Positions 1 through 6,491 of a DNA stretch of 11,844 bases are shown here, one piece after another. The position numbers and the translations under genes were made by a program. Source of the stretch: Candidatus Cloacimonadota bacterium (lineage in GTDB: Bacteria; Hydrothermota; E44-bin80); contig SOKM01000323.1 of the NCBI GenBank assembly GCA_004375785.1, positions 1-11,844 on the forward strand. Reading direction: 5' to 3'. Positions within the stretch are counted from its first letter, which is position 1. Each line of letters starts with the position of its first letter. The notes under the pieces are model-generated. The model was given only the letters and a program-made list of their open reading frames with translations, ran no database searches and had not been told where the DNA came from.

Positions 1-2
1 TC

Positions 3-539
3 TTACCTGACATGGTCATACCAGCCTATAATCCTCCATAAATCATCACTACATTTTTTTACCCAGAAGTGAACCGTACCTTCTATGATTTCCCCCTCTA
101 TTACAGGTGGTTCGAAATTGTATAACCTTACTATAACTATGAGGGTATCGCCGTAACTTTGTTCATACCCACCACTAAATACTGGTATTATCACTATATT
201 CTTCTCTTCCATACTCTCAAAAAAGGATTTTGTTGAGAGATATTCTTCCGTATAACCCCAGGTAAAATCTGTAATTCCCAGTTGTTCAAGATATTCCTCA
301 AGCCCTTCATCTTTGGGGTCAAAAACGAAAACAAAATTGGCTGAATCAAGTGTTGACCTGTAAAGGTCAATATCCCTGTTTTGATAAGATAAGACAATTC
401 TATTGAGGACATTCAAAGGGTCTTTTAGAGATATGGGATTCATCTCCTGAACCTCTCCTTCCTGTGGAGCAAAAGGATTCCAGCAGTTTATGGAAATGAA
501 GAAAAATATAAGAAAAATTAATATAAATTTAGTTCTCAT
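3..539 (-). CDS. Putative lipoprotein, possible NTF2-like fold
   Basis: This 178-residue protein is complete (ATG at 539, TAA at 3-5). Residues 1-18 are a basic start followed by a strongly hydrophobic stretch, and Cys19 sits in the context ISINC-WNPF, so I read it as a type II (lipoprotein) signal with lipidation at Cys19. The mature part is acidic and contains 'DPLNVLNRIVLSYQNRD', an early helix, then alternating strands ending in a 'GTVHFWVKK...LWRIIGWYDH' C-terminus. That helix-then-sheet layout with a terminal W-R-I-x-x-W resembles NTF2/SnoaL-like small lipoproteins; this is an inference from pattern and no catalytic residue is evident. It lies 19 bp downstream of recN on the same strand and is probably co-transcribed with it. 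No good Shine-Dalgarno is visible before the ATG. Function unknown; cell-envelope location is likely. Confidence 0.7.
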   Translation of the reverse strand: MRTKFILIFLIFFFISINCWNPFAPQEGEVQEMNPISLKDPLNVLNRIVLSYQNRDIDLYRSTLDSANFVFVFDPKDEGLEEYLEQLGITDFTWGYTEEYLSTKSFFESMEEKNIVIIPVFSGGYEQSYGDTLIVIVRLYNFEPPVIEGEIIEGTVHFWVKKCSDDLWRIIGWYDHVR

Positions 540-558
540 CTTTATTATACACTCTTTT

Positions 559-2268
559 TTATTTTATATGCTTTTTTTTAAGTATGTTTCTGGCATGTTC
601 TAAGGCTGTCTTTGACAGTCTCTCACCACTGATGAGTCTTGCAACTTCCTCTATCCTTTCCTTTTCTCCAAGCACATTTGCGTAGGTATATGCCCTCCCA
701 TTCTTTTCTTCTTTCTCAACCTTTATATGCCAGTCACCTTTGGAAGCAATTTGATGAAGGTGGGTAATAGTTATGACCTGCCTTTCTCTGCTGATCTCCA
801 TCATCTTTTCACCGATTTTTTCTGCAACCGCTCCTCCAATCCCAGCATCTACTTCGTCAAAAATCATACAATAAACTTCATCAAGTAAAGCAAGGATAGA
901 CTTTAGTGCCAGCATAATTCTTGAAAGTTCACCACCCGACACAACCTTTCTAAGGGACATAGGTGGTTCGCCAGGATTCGTGGTTATCAGAAATTCTACC
1001 TTATCGATTCCCTTCTCCGTAATCCTGTATTTTTTTCCATCGGGGAAGGAAATCCCATCATTTTCCTCTATTCGTTTCACTTCAACACAGAATTTGCTTG
1101 AGCCCATACCCAAATCTTGTAGTTCTTTATTTATCTTCTCCTCAAGTCCTTCCTTTCTTTTCATTCTTTCACTCGAAAGACTATATGAGGAACTTATAAG
1201 TTTTTCTTTTATTTCATCAATTTCTTTTTCTATTTCCTCCGTCTCTATTTTCACACTCTCCAGTTCCTCTATTGCTTTCTCTTTGGTATCCCTGTATGCA
1301 TTTATCTCTTCAATGGTTTTACCATATTTCACCTTCAACCTGTTGAGCAAATCGAGTCTTTTTGTAACCATCTCAAGCTCAGCAGGGTCAAATTCCATTC
1401 TATTAAGATAAGAAGAAAAAACCTGAGAAACTTCTTCTATGCCGAATAGAACATTATCCAATTGCTCTTTCCCCTTCTTTAGACTGTGGTCAATATCGCA
1501 TAAAGGTTCTATATTTGCTTTCATCTTATTCAGTATCTCAAAGATAGAGCCTTCCTTTTCATACAACAAGTTGTATGCATCATTTATTGTCTGAATAAGC
1601 TTCTCTGCATTTTCAAGGATGCGCTGCCTTTCCTCAAGTTCTTCATCCTCACCAGACTTCAATTCAGCATCATCGATTTCTTTTATCTGAAACCTGTAAA
1701 GTTCTTCTTTTTCTTTCAGTCCCTTTATTCGTTGTTTCCTTTCTGTCAGGTCTTTTTTCTTCTCTTGAAAACTATTGAATAATGAACTTACTGTTGCTCT
1801 CCTTTTGCTCAGTTCGAGAAAGTCATCGAGATAATCTATGTGTTTATCTTTTTTTAACAGGTTCTGGTGCTCGTGCTGTCCATGAATGTCAACAAGTTCA
1901 TCTCCCACTCTCTTCATAACCCGTAATGTGACTGGCTTATCATTAATAAAGTTTCTGCCTCCTGTTCCCTGGTTCACGATTCTTCTCAGTATTAAAAGAT
2001 TATCCTCTGGCTCTATTCCAAGTTCTTCAAGTGACTTTTTTAGTTTCCTGTTCTTTCTTATATCAAAAACAGCCTCGACATTTGCACTTTTACTACCTGT
2101 CCTTATATCGCTTGTATCTGCCCTACCACCAAGAACGAGGTTTAATGCCTCAATTATTATAGATTTACCTGCGCCAGTCTCACCTGTGACCACATTTAGT
2201 TTTTTTCCCAATGGTAAAGTAAGGTTTTCTATCAAAGCAAAATTTGTGATATGGAGTTCACGAAGCAC
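559..2268 (-). CDS. recN: DNA repair protein RecN (SMC-like ATPase)
   Basis: RecN is an SMC-family ATPase that acts at DNA double-strand breaks and supports recombinational repair. The 569 residues match the usual family length. The N-terminal ATPase half has the Walker A motif GETGAGKS (residues 29-36) and the RecN-typical 'DIHGQHEHQNLL' near 127-138. Residues of about 150-380 are rich in Lys/Glu and form the coiled-coil arm. The C-terminal half carries the ABC signature VVSGGELSR (442-450), Walker B ending at IFDEVDAGIGG (Asp471/Glu472) and the switch histidine in THLHQIA (His503). All ATPase motifs are intact. The start is GTG (2266-2268), which shares its G with the TAG stop of nadK (TAGTG), so translation is probably coupled. 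The nadK-recN neighbourhood is common in bacteria. No LexA-like site was recognised upstream of the pair. Confidence 0.97.
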   Translation of the reverse strand: MLRELHITNFALIENLTLPLGKKLNVVTGETGAGKSIIIEALNLVLGGRADTSDIRTGSKSANVEAVFDIRKNRKLKKSLEELGIEPEDNLLILRRIVNQGTGGRNFINDKPVTLRVMKRVGDELVDIHGQHEHQNLLKKDKHIDYLDDFLELSKRRATVSSLFNSFQEKKKDLTERKQRIKGLKEKEELYRFQIKEIDDAELKSGEDEELEERQRILENAEKLIQTINDAYNLLYEKEGSIFEILNKMKANIEPLCDIDHSLKKGKEQLDNVLFGIEEVSQVFSSYLNRMEFDPAELEMVTKRLDLLNRLKVKYGKTIEEINAYRDTKEKAIEELESVKIETEEIEKEIDEIKEKLISSSYSLSSERMKRKEGLEEKINKELQDLGMGSSKFCVEVKRIEENDGISFPDGKKYRITEKGIDKVEFLITTNPGEPPMSLRKVVSGGELSRIMLALKSILALLDEVYCMIFDEVDAGIGGAVAEKIGEKMMEISRERQVITITHLHQIASKGDWHIKVEKEEKNGRAYTYANVLGEKERIEEVARLISGERLSKTALEHARNILKKKHIK

Positions 2269-3107
2269 TAAATTCCTCCCCAGTTTAGTTTTGTTCTGAG
2301 AATTTCATAGAAGTCTCTCTTAGTTGCCCGAACAAGATTTATCTCGTAATCGGCTTTTGTTACGCAGAAGGTAAAATTTTCCTCTGCCTCTATTACCATC
2401 TGCCCATCTACAACAAAGATACCTCTTCCTCTCTTCAGTTTAACAGAAATAACCTCTTCGGAAGAAAAAACCATAGGTCTTAAACCAAGCCTATGTGGAC
2501 ATATAGGAGTGAGAATTTGTGCCTTCACTCCAGGTTGAAGAATGGGACCACCAGCTGCAAGGGAATATGCTGTGGAACCAGTAGGCGTTGAGATAATTAG
2601 CCCATCAGCAGAGAAATCAGCAAGAGGACATCCGTCAACTACAATCTCTATTTCAATAATCCTGCCCGAATGGCCCATATGGAGAACGATATCATTGAGA
2701 GCAAAAAAGGAGTTCGAATCAGTCAGAGTGGCTTTAAGAACAATTCTTTTCTCAATCCTGTAATCCCCGTCAATAATCCTCTGTAAGGAAGGATATAACT
2801 CATCCACTACTATCTCTGTTAAAAAACCAAGACTTCCCAGATTTACACCTATAAGCGGAATACCACTCTCTTTTATATACCTTGATGCCCTTAGAAGTGT
2901 TCCATCACCGCCCATTGCTATAACAAAATCTGATTTTACTTTAAGGGCATCGGGCGGGATAAATAGGGAGGAATCAATAAAATCAAGTTTCTCTTCCTTT
3001 ACAACAAACACTTCCAATTTTCTCTTCTTCAACCACTCTATTGTTTCAGGCAGGAGTTTTTTTGCCAGTGGTTTAACTGGATTTACAACAATTCCAATCG
3101 ATTTCAT
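2268..3107 (-). CDS. nadK: NAD kinase (ATP/polyphosphate-NAD 2'-kinase)
   Basis: This cytoplasmic enzyme phosphorylates NAD+ to NADP+, the only de novo source of NADP(H). The 279-residue protein has the full family signature set: the GGDGT phosphate-binding motif at residues 66-70 followed by LLRASR, 'GVNLGSLGFLTE' at 87-98, the short NE/D motif as LND (Asn138-Asp139, where many homologues have Glu), and the glycine-rich STPTGSTAYSLAAGGP at about 173-188. The start ATG (3105-3107) is preceded by a modest purine run (AAGGGA). It is the first gene of a compact unit; its stop codon overlaps the recN start by one base. Upstream lies 176 bp separating it from the flippase stop, with an AT-rich stretch but no convincing promoter. 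I see no unusual feature in the protein. Confidence 0.96.
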   Translation of the reverse strand: MKSIGIVVNPVKPLAKKLLPETIEWLKKRKLEVFVVKEEKLDFIDSSLFIPPDALKVKSDFVIAMGGDGTLLRASRYIKESGIPLIGVNLGSLGFLTEIVVDELYPSLQRIIDGDYRIEKRIVLKATLTDSNSFFALNDIVLHMGHSGRIIEIEIVVDGCPLADFSADGLIISTPTGSTAYSLAAGGPILQPGVKAQILTPICPHRLGLRPMVFSSEEVISVKLKRGRGIFVVDGQMVIEAEENFTFCVTKADYEINLVRATKRDFYEILRTKLNWGGI

Positions 3108-3169
3108 AACATTCCCTTTTTACCTTTTTAAAAGTTATATTTTTTATACTTATGTGTTGTCCTTTGCCC

Positions 3170-3197
3170 TACATCGTACATCTTCCATCCTACATCC
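3170..3197. repeat. Degenerate heptanucleotide tandem repeat
   Basis: Four consecutive 7-bp units are readable on the plus strand: TACATCG, TACATCT, TCCATCC and TACATCC. The surrounding 3151-3230 is also pyrimidine-rich with CATCC/TCTC echoes. The tract lies between the flippase 3' end and nadK. It resembles in form the short tandemly repeated heptads (STRR) known from cyanobacteria, though that is only an analogy. No role can be read from it. Confidence 0.6.
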
Positions 3198-3251
3198 CTT
3201 ATTCTCTCGCATCCTCTCACTTTTAACTTATTAAGTATCTCTATAACAGAA

Positions 3252-3294
3252 GAAAAATCAAAAAGCAAGAAAATTTTTAAAATTCATTTTCTTG
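3252..3294 (-). terminator. AT-rich hairpin with T tract at the flippase 3' end
   Basis: On the minus strand, arms CAAGAAAAT (3294-3286) and ATTTTCTTG (3274-3266) form a perfect 9-bp stem with an 11-nt loop. They are followed by CTTTTTGATTTTTC (3265-3252). The stem begins in the last codons of the flippase gene and spans its stop. A stem plus T-rich tail is the shape of an intrinsic terminator, but the stem has only two G-C pairs, so efficiency is doubtful. Confidence 0.45.
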
Positions 3295-4528
3295 TCAAAA
3301 GAAATATGGACATTCCTATAAACGCTACAACACCCGCTCCGAGAAGTGCAAGTTCCACCCTGAAAAGAGGCCCCAGAGGAATGAAAAAGAGTATAATAAA
3401 AAGAAAACCAAATGCAATAAGCCAAGAGATGGTTAGCTCTTTTATCATTGATTTTGCAAGCAGGACCCTGTTAAAAAGCTCAGAGAGCAGGAAAAATCCA
3501 GTGAAGAGTGACATCAAAAAGAGATGAATCTTGTCCAATACAAATTCCTCTCCAAAAATTATCCTTATTATTGTTTGTCCAATAGTCAATGAAACTATTA
3601 TTAATATAATAAATGCGAGTGAAACAAAGATAAGCCCTTCCCGTATCATTCTGTCCAACATCTTACGGTTCTTCAGTGCCTCCTGTCTTGAAAGGTGAGG
3701 GAAAATACTTATAAATAGAGCAGTAAGGGCTGTTCTCGCTGCTTTAAAGATATCAAGAGAGACAGTAAAGATACCGGCAAGACTAAAATTCCCAAGGAAT
3801 TTGATAAAGAGCGGACCCAACTGCGTGATAAATCCACTGGAGAAATTTATGAAACTTGTAGGAATTACAAAGAACAGAAGCGTTTTTGTTTTTGGAAGCA
3901 ATGACGGCTCTACAGAAAACCTTTTTCTGTGTTTTCGAGCAATGAATAAAATGAAGAGAAGGGAAGAAAATGGAGCGAGTAAAATACTCAATCCTGCCAA
4001 CCTGACATCTTTGACAAAACTAAAGAAAATAATAAGAGAAAGAACCATTACTGAATATTCAACTATTATTGATATAGCACTATCTTTCAATTCCCTCAAA
4101 CCCTGAAGGGTTCCTCTCAAGAAGAGAAGGGAGAAATAAAGTATGCAGCTTGTTATAAAGAATATATAGAGACTTACATAACCGAAAAAGAGGTTATCAG
4201 TAATTATCTTGAAAAGAAGGAGGGAGATAAAAAGAAAAAAGAGGGTAATCAAAATCATAAATTTCAGGTGAACAAGGAAGGTTTTCGTCATTCCATCTTT
4301 ATCGTTGACAGCCTCGTAATGTGCGATGTATCGTGTTGCCCCATCCTTTATTCCTGTGGTAAGAAAACGAGCGGTAACCAGGATAGAAGCCCAGAAAACA
4401 CTGATAATGCCAAATTTTGCTGGTCCCAATCCTCTTGCAGCGATAATCTTAAAGAGGAATAAGAATAAACCTGAAAGGGTATAGGCTATGAAATTGATAA
4501 ATGTTCCCTTTTTAATATTTTCCGGCAT
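3284..4528 (-). CDS. Polysaccharide/lipid-linked oligosaccharide flippase (MOP superfamily, Wzx-like)
   Basis: A 414-residue integral membrane protein with about twelve predicted helices spread over the whole length; the first spans roughly residues 9-31 and the last 391-412. The N-terminus has the family-typical 'ARGLGPAKFGIISVF' segment after helix 1, as in polysaccharide biosynthesis (RfbX/Wzx) transporters that flip undecaprenyl-linked glycans across the inner membrane. Loops are short and basic on the presumed cytoplasmic side (for example RKHRKR near 196-201). The length is at the lower end of the family's usual 400-500. Substrate cannot be inferred. It is not inside a glycan cluster; the nearest possibly related gene is the GT-C enzyme beyond the dehydrogenase. 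The ATG at 4526-4528 lacks a clear Shine-Dalgarno. A palindromic repeat pair lies 67 bp upstream and a terminator-like hairpin overlaps the stop. Confidence 0.88.
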   Translation of the reverse strand: MPENIKKGTFINFIAYTLSGLFLFLFKIIAARGLGPAKFGIISVFWASILVTARFLTTGIKDGATRYIAHYEAVNDKDGMTKTFLVHLKFMILITLFFLFISLLLFKIITDNLFFGYVSLYIFFITSCILYFSLLFLRGTLQGLRELKDSAISIIVEYSVMVLSLIIFFSFVKDVRLAGLSILLAPFSSLLFILFIARKHRKRFSVEPSLLPKTKTLLFFVIPTSFINFSSGFITQLGPLFIKFLGNFSLAGIFTVSLDIFKAARTALTALFISIFPHLSRQEALKNRKMLDRMIREGLIFVSLAFIILIIVSLTIGQTIIRIIFGEEFVLDKIHLFLMSLFTGFFLLSELFNRVLLAKSMIKELTISWLIAFGFLFIILFFIPLGPLFRVELALLGAGVVAFIGMSIFLLTRK

Positions 4529-4594
4529 CTTTTATACTCAATTTTACCTCGTGAAATAAGAAATTGTTCTGCGAATAAAGGAACAGTATAATAT

Positions 4595-4653
4595 CGCAAC
4601 CAGGAGGTTGCTCCTATAATGATTAGATATGTAGGAGCAGGTTTCACCTGCGA
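4595..4653. repeat. Head-to-head pair of GTAG-footed palindromic units (BIME-like)
   Basis: Unit one, on the minus strand (4616-4595), reads TAGGA then stem GCAACC, loop TCCT, stem GGTTGC. Unit two, on the plus strand (4631-4653), reads GTAGGA then stem GCAGGT, loop TTC, stem ACCTGC, then GA. Both stems are perfect over 6 bp. Their TAGGAG feet face each other across 15 bp. The same unit types recur at 8215-8281. No T tract follows either stem in the sense of the flanking genes, so a simple terminator is unlikely. Confidence 0.75.
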
Positions 4654-4663
4654 TAGATAACTA

Positions 4664-4679
4664 AAACCTGCAGGCTACC
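4664..4679 (-). repeat. Truncated GGTAGCC-type repeat fragment
   Basis: On the minus strand this reads GGTAGCC followed by TGCAGGTTT. It keeps the foot and left half of the unit seen at 6468-6491 but lacks a matching right arm. It ends 11 bp from the dehydrogenase stop codon. The CCTGCAGG octamer (4667-4674) is self-complementary. Confidence 0.5.
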
Positions 4680-4690
4680 TCCAGATAATC

Positions 4691-6241
4691 TTAGCCAATC
4701 TTCTCTGAGATGGATTTTGCCTGCAGGAACAGAAGCAGGTAATCCCTTCCGCCTGCTTTACTGTCGGTTCCCGACATATTAAAACCGCCGAACGGATGAA
4801 CCGCAACAAAGGCACCAGTGCACTTTCTATTAAAGTAGAGGTTTCCGCAGTGAAACAGCTTCTTTGCCTTATCAATCTTCTCCCTGTTTTCTGTATAAAC
4901 TGCGCCTGTTAAACCATAATCTGTATCGTTTGCGATTTTGATTGCATCATCGTAATCTTTTGCCTTTATTACTGCGAGAACCGGTCCGAATATTTCCTCC
5001 TGCTCTATTGTGTCACCTGGTTTTACATCAGCAATTACAGTCGGCTTTATGAAGTAGCCATTTCCTTCTGCCGACTCGCCGCCTGCGAGAAGCCTTCCTC
5101 CTTCCTCTTTCCCTTTCTCAACGTAAGAAACTATCGAATTATAGGCTTTCTCATTTATTACTGCCCCCATATAGTTCTCGTAGTATTTGGTTGGACCAAC
5201 GGTAAGTTTTTTAGTCTTCTCTGCAACACAAGCAAGAAATTCATCATATACTTTACTTACCACTATTGCCCTTGAACAGGCTGAACATTTCTGTCCCTGG
5301 AAACCGAATGCTGAATATACTACACCTTCTGCTGCTGAATCAAGATTTGTTTCACCATCAACGATAATCGCATCCTTTCCTCCCATCTCTACAACAACCC
5401 TTTTTACCCATTTCTGACCCTCTCGTGTAATCGCAGCCTGTTCAACAATCCTCAATCCCACCTCTTTCGACCCGGTAAAGGTGATAAATCTTGTTTTAGG
5501 GTGCTTAACAAGGTAATCTCCAACAACACTTCCGCTTCCTGTTACATAGTTTACTACACCTGGTGGAAGACCTGCTTCCTCAAGAATTTCCATAAATAGA
5601 TGGCCAATCTTTGGAGAGTCGCTCGAGGGTTTAAGTATCACGGTATTACCCGTAACGAGCGCTGCAGATGTCATTCCACAAAGGATAGCCATAGGGAAGT
5701 TCCAGGGCGAGATCACAATACCCACTCCAAGTGGAATATAAAAGAGCTCTGCTTTCTCTCCCGAAATCTGAACGAGTGGCTGTTCCTCGGCATATCTCAA
5801 CATCTCACGTCCATAAAACTCAAGAAAGTCAATTGCTTCTGCAACATCTGCATCCGCTTCAAGCCACCCTTTCCCCTCTTCAAGAATCTCCCAGGCATCT
5901 ATTTCAAACCTCTTTCGCCTCATAATGTCGGCAGCCTTAAAAAGATATTCTGCCCTCTCCTGTGCATCTACAAATCTCCAGTCACAAAAGACTTCCAACG
6001 CTTTTTGCATTGCCTTTTCTCCTGCTTCTTTGTCTGCTTTCTGGAAAACTCCAATTACCTGTTCTTTCTCTGCCGGGTTGAATGATTTAAATTTTTCATC
6101 GAGAGTAACCTTCTCACTACCTATAATGAGAGGATACTCCTTTCCGAGTTCAGACTCTGCTTTTTTTATTGCTTCTTCCATCTTTTTACGATTCTCTGGA
6201 ATCGAGAAATCTGTGTAAGAATCATTCTTAAACTCCTTCAT
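4691..6241 (-). CDS. rocA: 1-pyrroline-5-carboxylate dehydrogenase (NAD+-dependent, RocA type)
   Basis: Aldehyde dehydrogenase superfamily enzyme that oxidises L-glutamate semialdehyde (open form of pyrroline-5-carboxylate) to glutamate, the second step of proline and arginine catabolism. I place the start at the ATG 6239-6241, giving 516 residues, because AGGAGG lies 7 nt upstream; this length equals that of well-studied stand-alone P5C dehydrogenases. Catalytic residues are visible: Asn181 in SPWNFP, Glu285 in VVVEMGGKD and Cys319 in GFQGQKCSACSR. The C-terminal region with NRKCTGAFVAVHPFGG and the SGTDSKAGGRDYLLLFLQ tail is typical of the RocA branch rather than of general aldehyde dehydrogenases. 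No proline dehydrogenase is adjacent and there is no PutA fusion. The gene is monocistronic by layout, flanked by repeats, with its own consensus promoter and a palindrome in the spacer. Confidence 0.94.
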   Translation of the reverse strand: MKEFKNDSYTDFSIPENRKKMEEAIKKAESELGKEYPLIIGSEKVTLDEKFKSFNPAEKEQVIGVFQKADKEAGEKAMQKALEVFCDWRFVDAQERAEYLFKAADIMRRKRFEIDAWEILEEGKGWLEADADVAEAIDFLEFYGREMLRYAEEQPLVQISGEKAELFYIPLGVGIVISPWNFPMAILCGMTSAALVTGNTVILKPSSDSPKIGHLFMEILEEAGLPPGVVNYVTGSGSVVGDYLVKHPKTRFITFTGSKEVGLRIVEQAAITREGQKWVKRVVVEMGGKDAIIVDGETNLDSAAEGVVYSAFGFQGQKCSACSRAIVVSKVYDEFLACVAEKTKKLTVGPTKYYENYMGAVINEKAYNSIVSYVEKGKEEGGRLLAGGESAEGNGYFIKPTVIADVKPGDTIEQEEIFGPVLAVIKAKDYDDAIKIANDTDYGLTGAVYTENREKIDKAKKLFHCGNLYFNRKCTGAFVAVHPFGGFNMSGTDSKAGGRDYLLLFLQAKSISEKIG

Positions 6242-6248
6242 CCTAAAA

Positions 6249-6254
6249 CCTCCT
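6249..6254 (-). promoter_or_regulatory. Ribosome binding site that fixes the rocA start
   Basis: AGGAGG on the minus strand, 7 nt before the ATG at 6241. It lies inside the longer reading frame that opens at 6289, and supports the shorter 516-residue product; the extra 16 residues upstream would also overlap a promoter leader and look unlike the family. Confidence 0.85.
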
Positions 6255-6311
6255 TTTTTATTTGCATATCTAAAGGTTGAGCAACTCACTGGTTACTCTC
6301 AATTCTAAAGT

Positions 6312-6340
6312 ATTATAGTGAAAGTTTTCACTTTTGTCAA
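6312..6340 (-). promoter_or_regulatory. Perfect sigma-70-type promoter for rocA
   Basis: On the minus strand TTGACA (6340-6335) and TATAAT (6317-6312) are separated by exactly 17 bp. Both hexamers match consensus. A transcript would start near 6305 and carry a leader of about 65 nt that includes the strong AGGAGG. Such a promoter would be strong unless repressed, which fits the palindrome in its spacer. Confidence 0.85.
6317..6332. promoter_or_regulatory. Palindromic operator candidate in the rocA promoter (Rex-like)
   Basis: AGTGAAA-GT-TTTCACT is a perfect inverted repeat with 7-bp arms, lying between the -35 and -10 boxes and touching the -10. The core GTGAAA-N2-TTTCAC equals the core of the published Rex consensus TTGTGAAA-N2-TTTCACAA; 13 of 16 specified positions agree over 6316-6333. 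Rex senses the NADH/NAD+ ratio, plausible for a gene whose product makes NADH. The palindrome is observed; its assignment to Rex is an inference, and another repressor could use it. Confidence 0.5.
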
Positions 6341-6373
6341 CAATTTTAAAATTTTGAATACTGTTTACATCCA

Positions 6374-6385
6374 CGCAGGCTAAAG
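6374..6385 (-). repeat. Half-copy of the palindromic repeat
   Basis: CGCAGGCTAAAG equals the left arm and loop of the complete unit at 6468-6485, after which the sequence diverges. It is read here as a decayed or truncated copy. Confidence 0.45.
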
Positions 6386-6414
6386 AGACTGTGCCAAAAT
6401 ATGAATTTTCGCAT

Positions 6415-6491
6415 GGTAGCCGCAACCTTTAGGTTGCGTAATTCATTGTATTATAAGAAGTTAAGTTCGCAGGCTAAAGCCTGCGGCTACC
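6415..6491. repeat. Tail-to-tail pair of GGTAGCC-footed palindromic units (BIME-like)
   Basis: The plus-strand unit (6415-6438) is GGTAGC followed by stem CGCAACCT, TT, AGGTTGCG. The minus-strand unit (6491-6468) is GGTAGC followed by stem CGCAGGCT, TT, AGCCTGCG. Both stems are perfect over 8 bp and the feet point outward, separated by a 29-bp linker. The right foot overlaps the 3' end of the glycosyltransferase gene. Compared with the pairs at 4595 and 8215, the foot is GGTAGCC instead of GTAGGA and the order is reversed. Confidence 0.75.

Noticed and set aside
543..548. TATAAT on the minus strand just before the lipoprotein ATG as an internal promoter
   Set aside because: No -35 box at suitable distance, and a start there would fall at or inside the codon region; more likely plain AT richness.
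980..1411. Plus-strand open frame of 143 codons within recN
   Set aside because: It is antisense to the RecN coiled-coil region, rich in Ser/Phe/Leu as expected from the complement of Lys/Glu codons, and has no ribosome site.
4595..4679. Possible CRISPR or tandem array because similar short motifs recur
   Set aside because: The units are inverted, unlike one another, and have no regular spacers; they fit paired palindromic units instead.
4675..4875. Minus-strand frame of 66 codons overlapping the rocA 3' end
   Set aside because: It lies in another frame of a well-conserved dehydrogenase and has no recognisable protein features.
6242..6289. Longer rocA frame starting at 6289 with 16 extra residues
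   Set aside because: The AGGAGG ribosome site is inside this extension, the extension lies in the probable leader, and the family begins near the internal Met.
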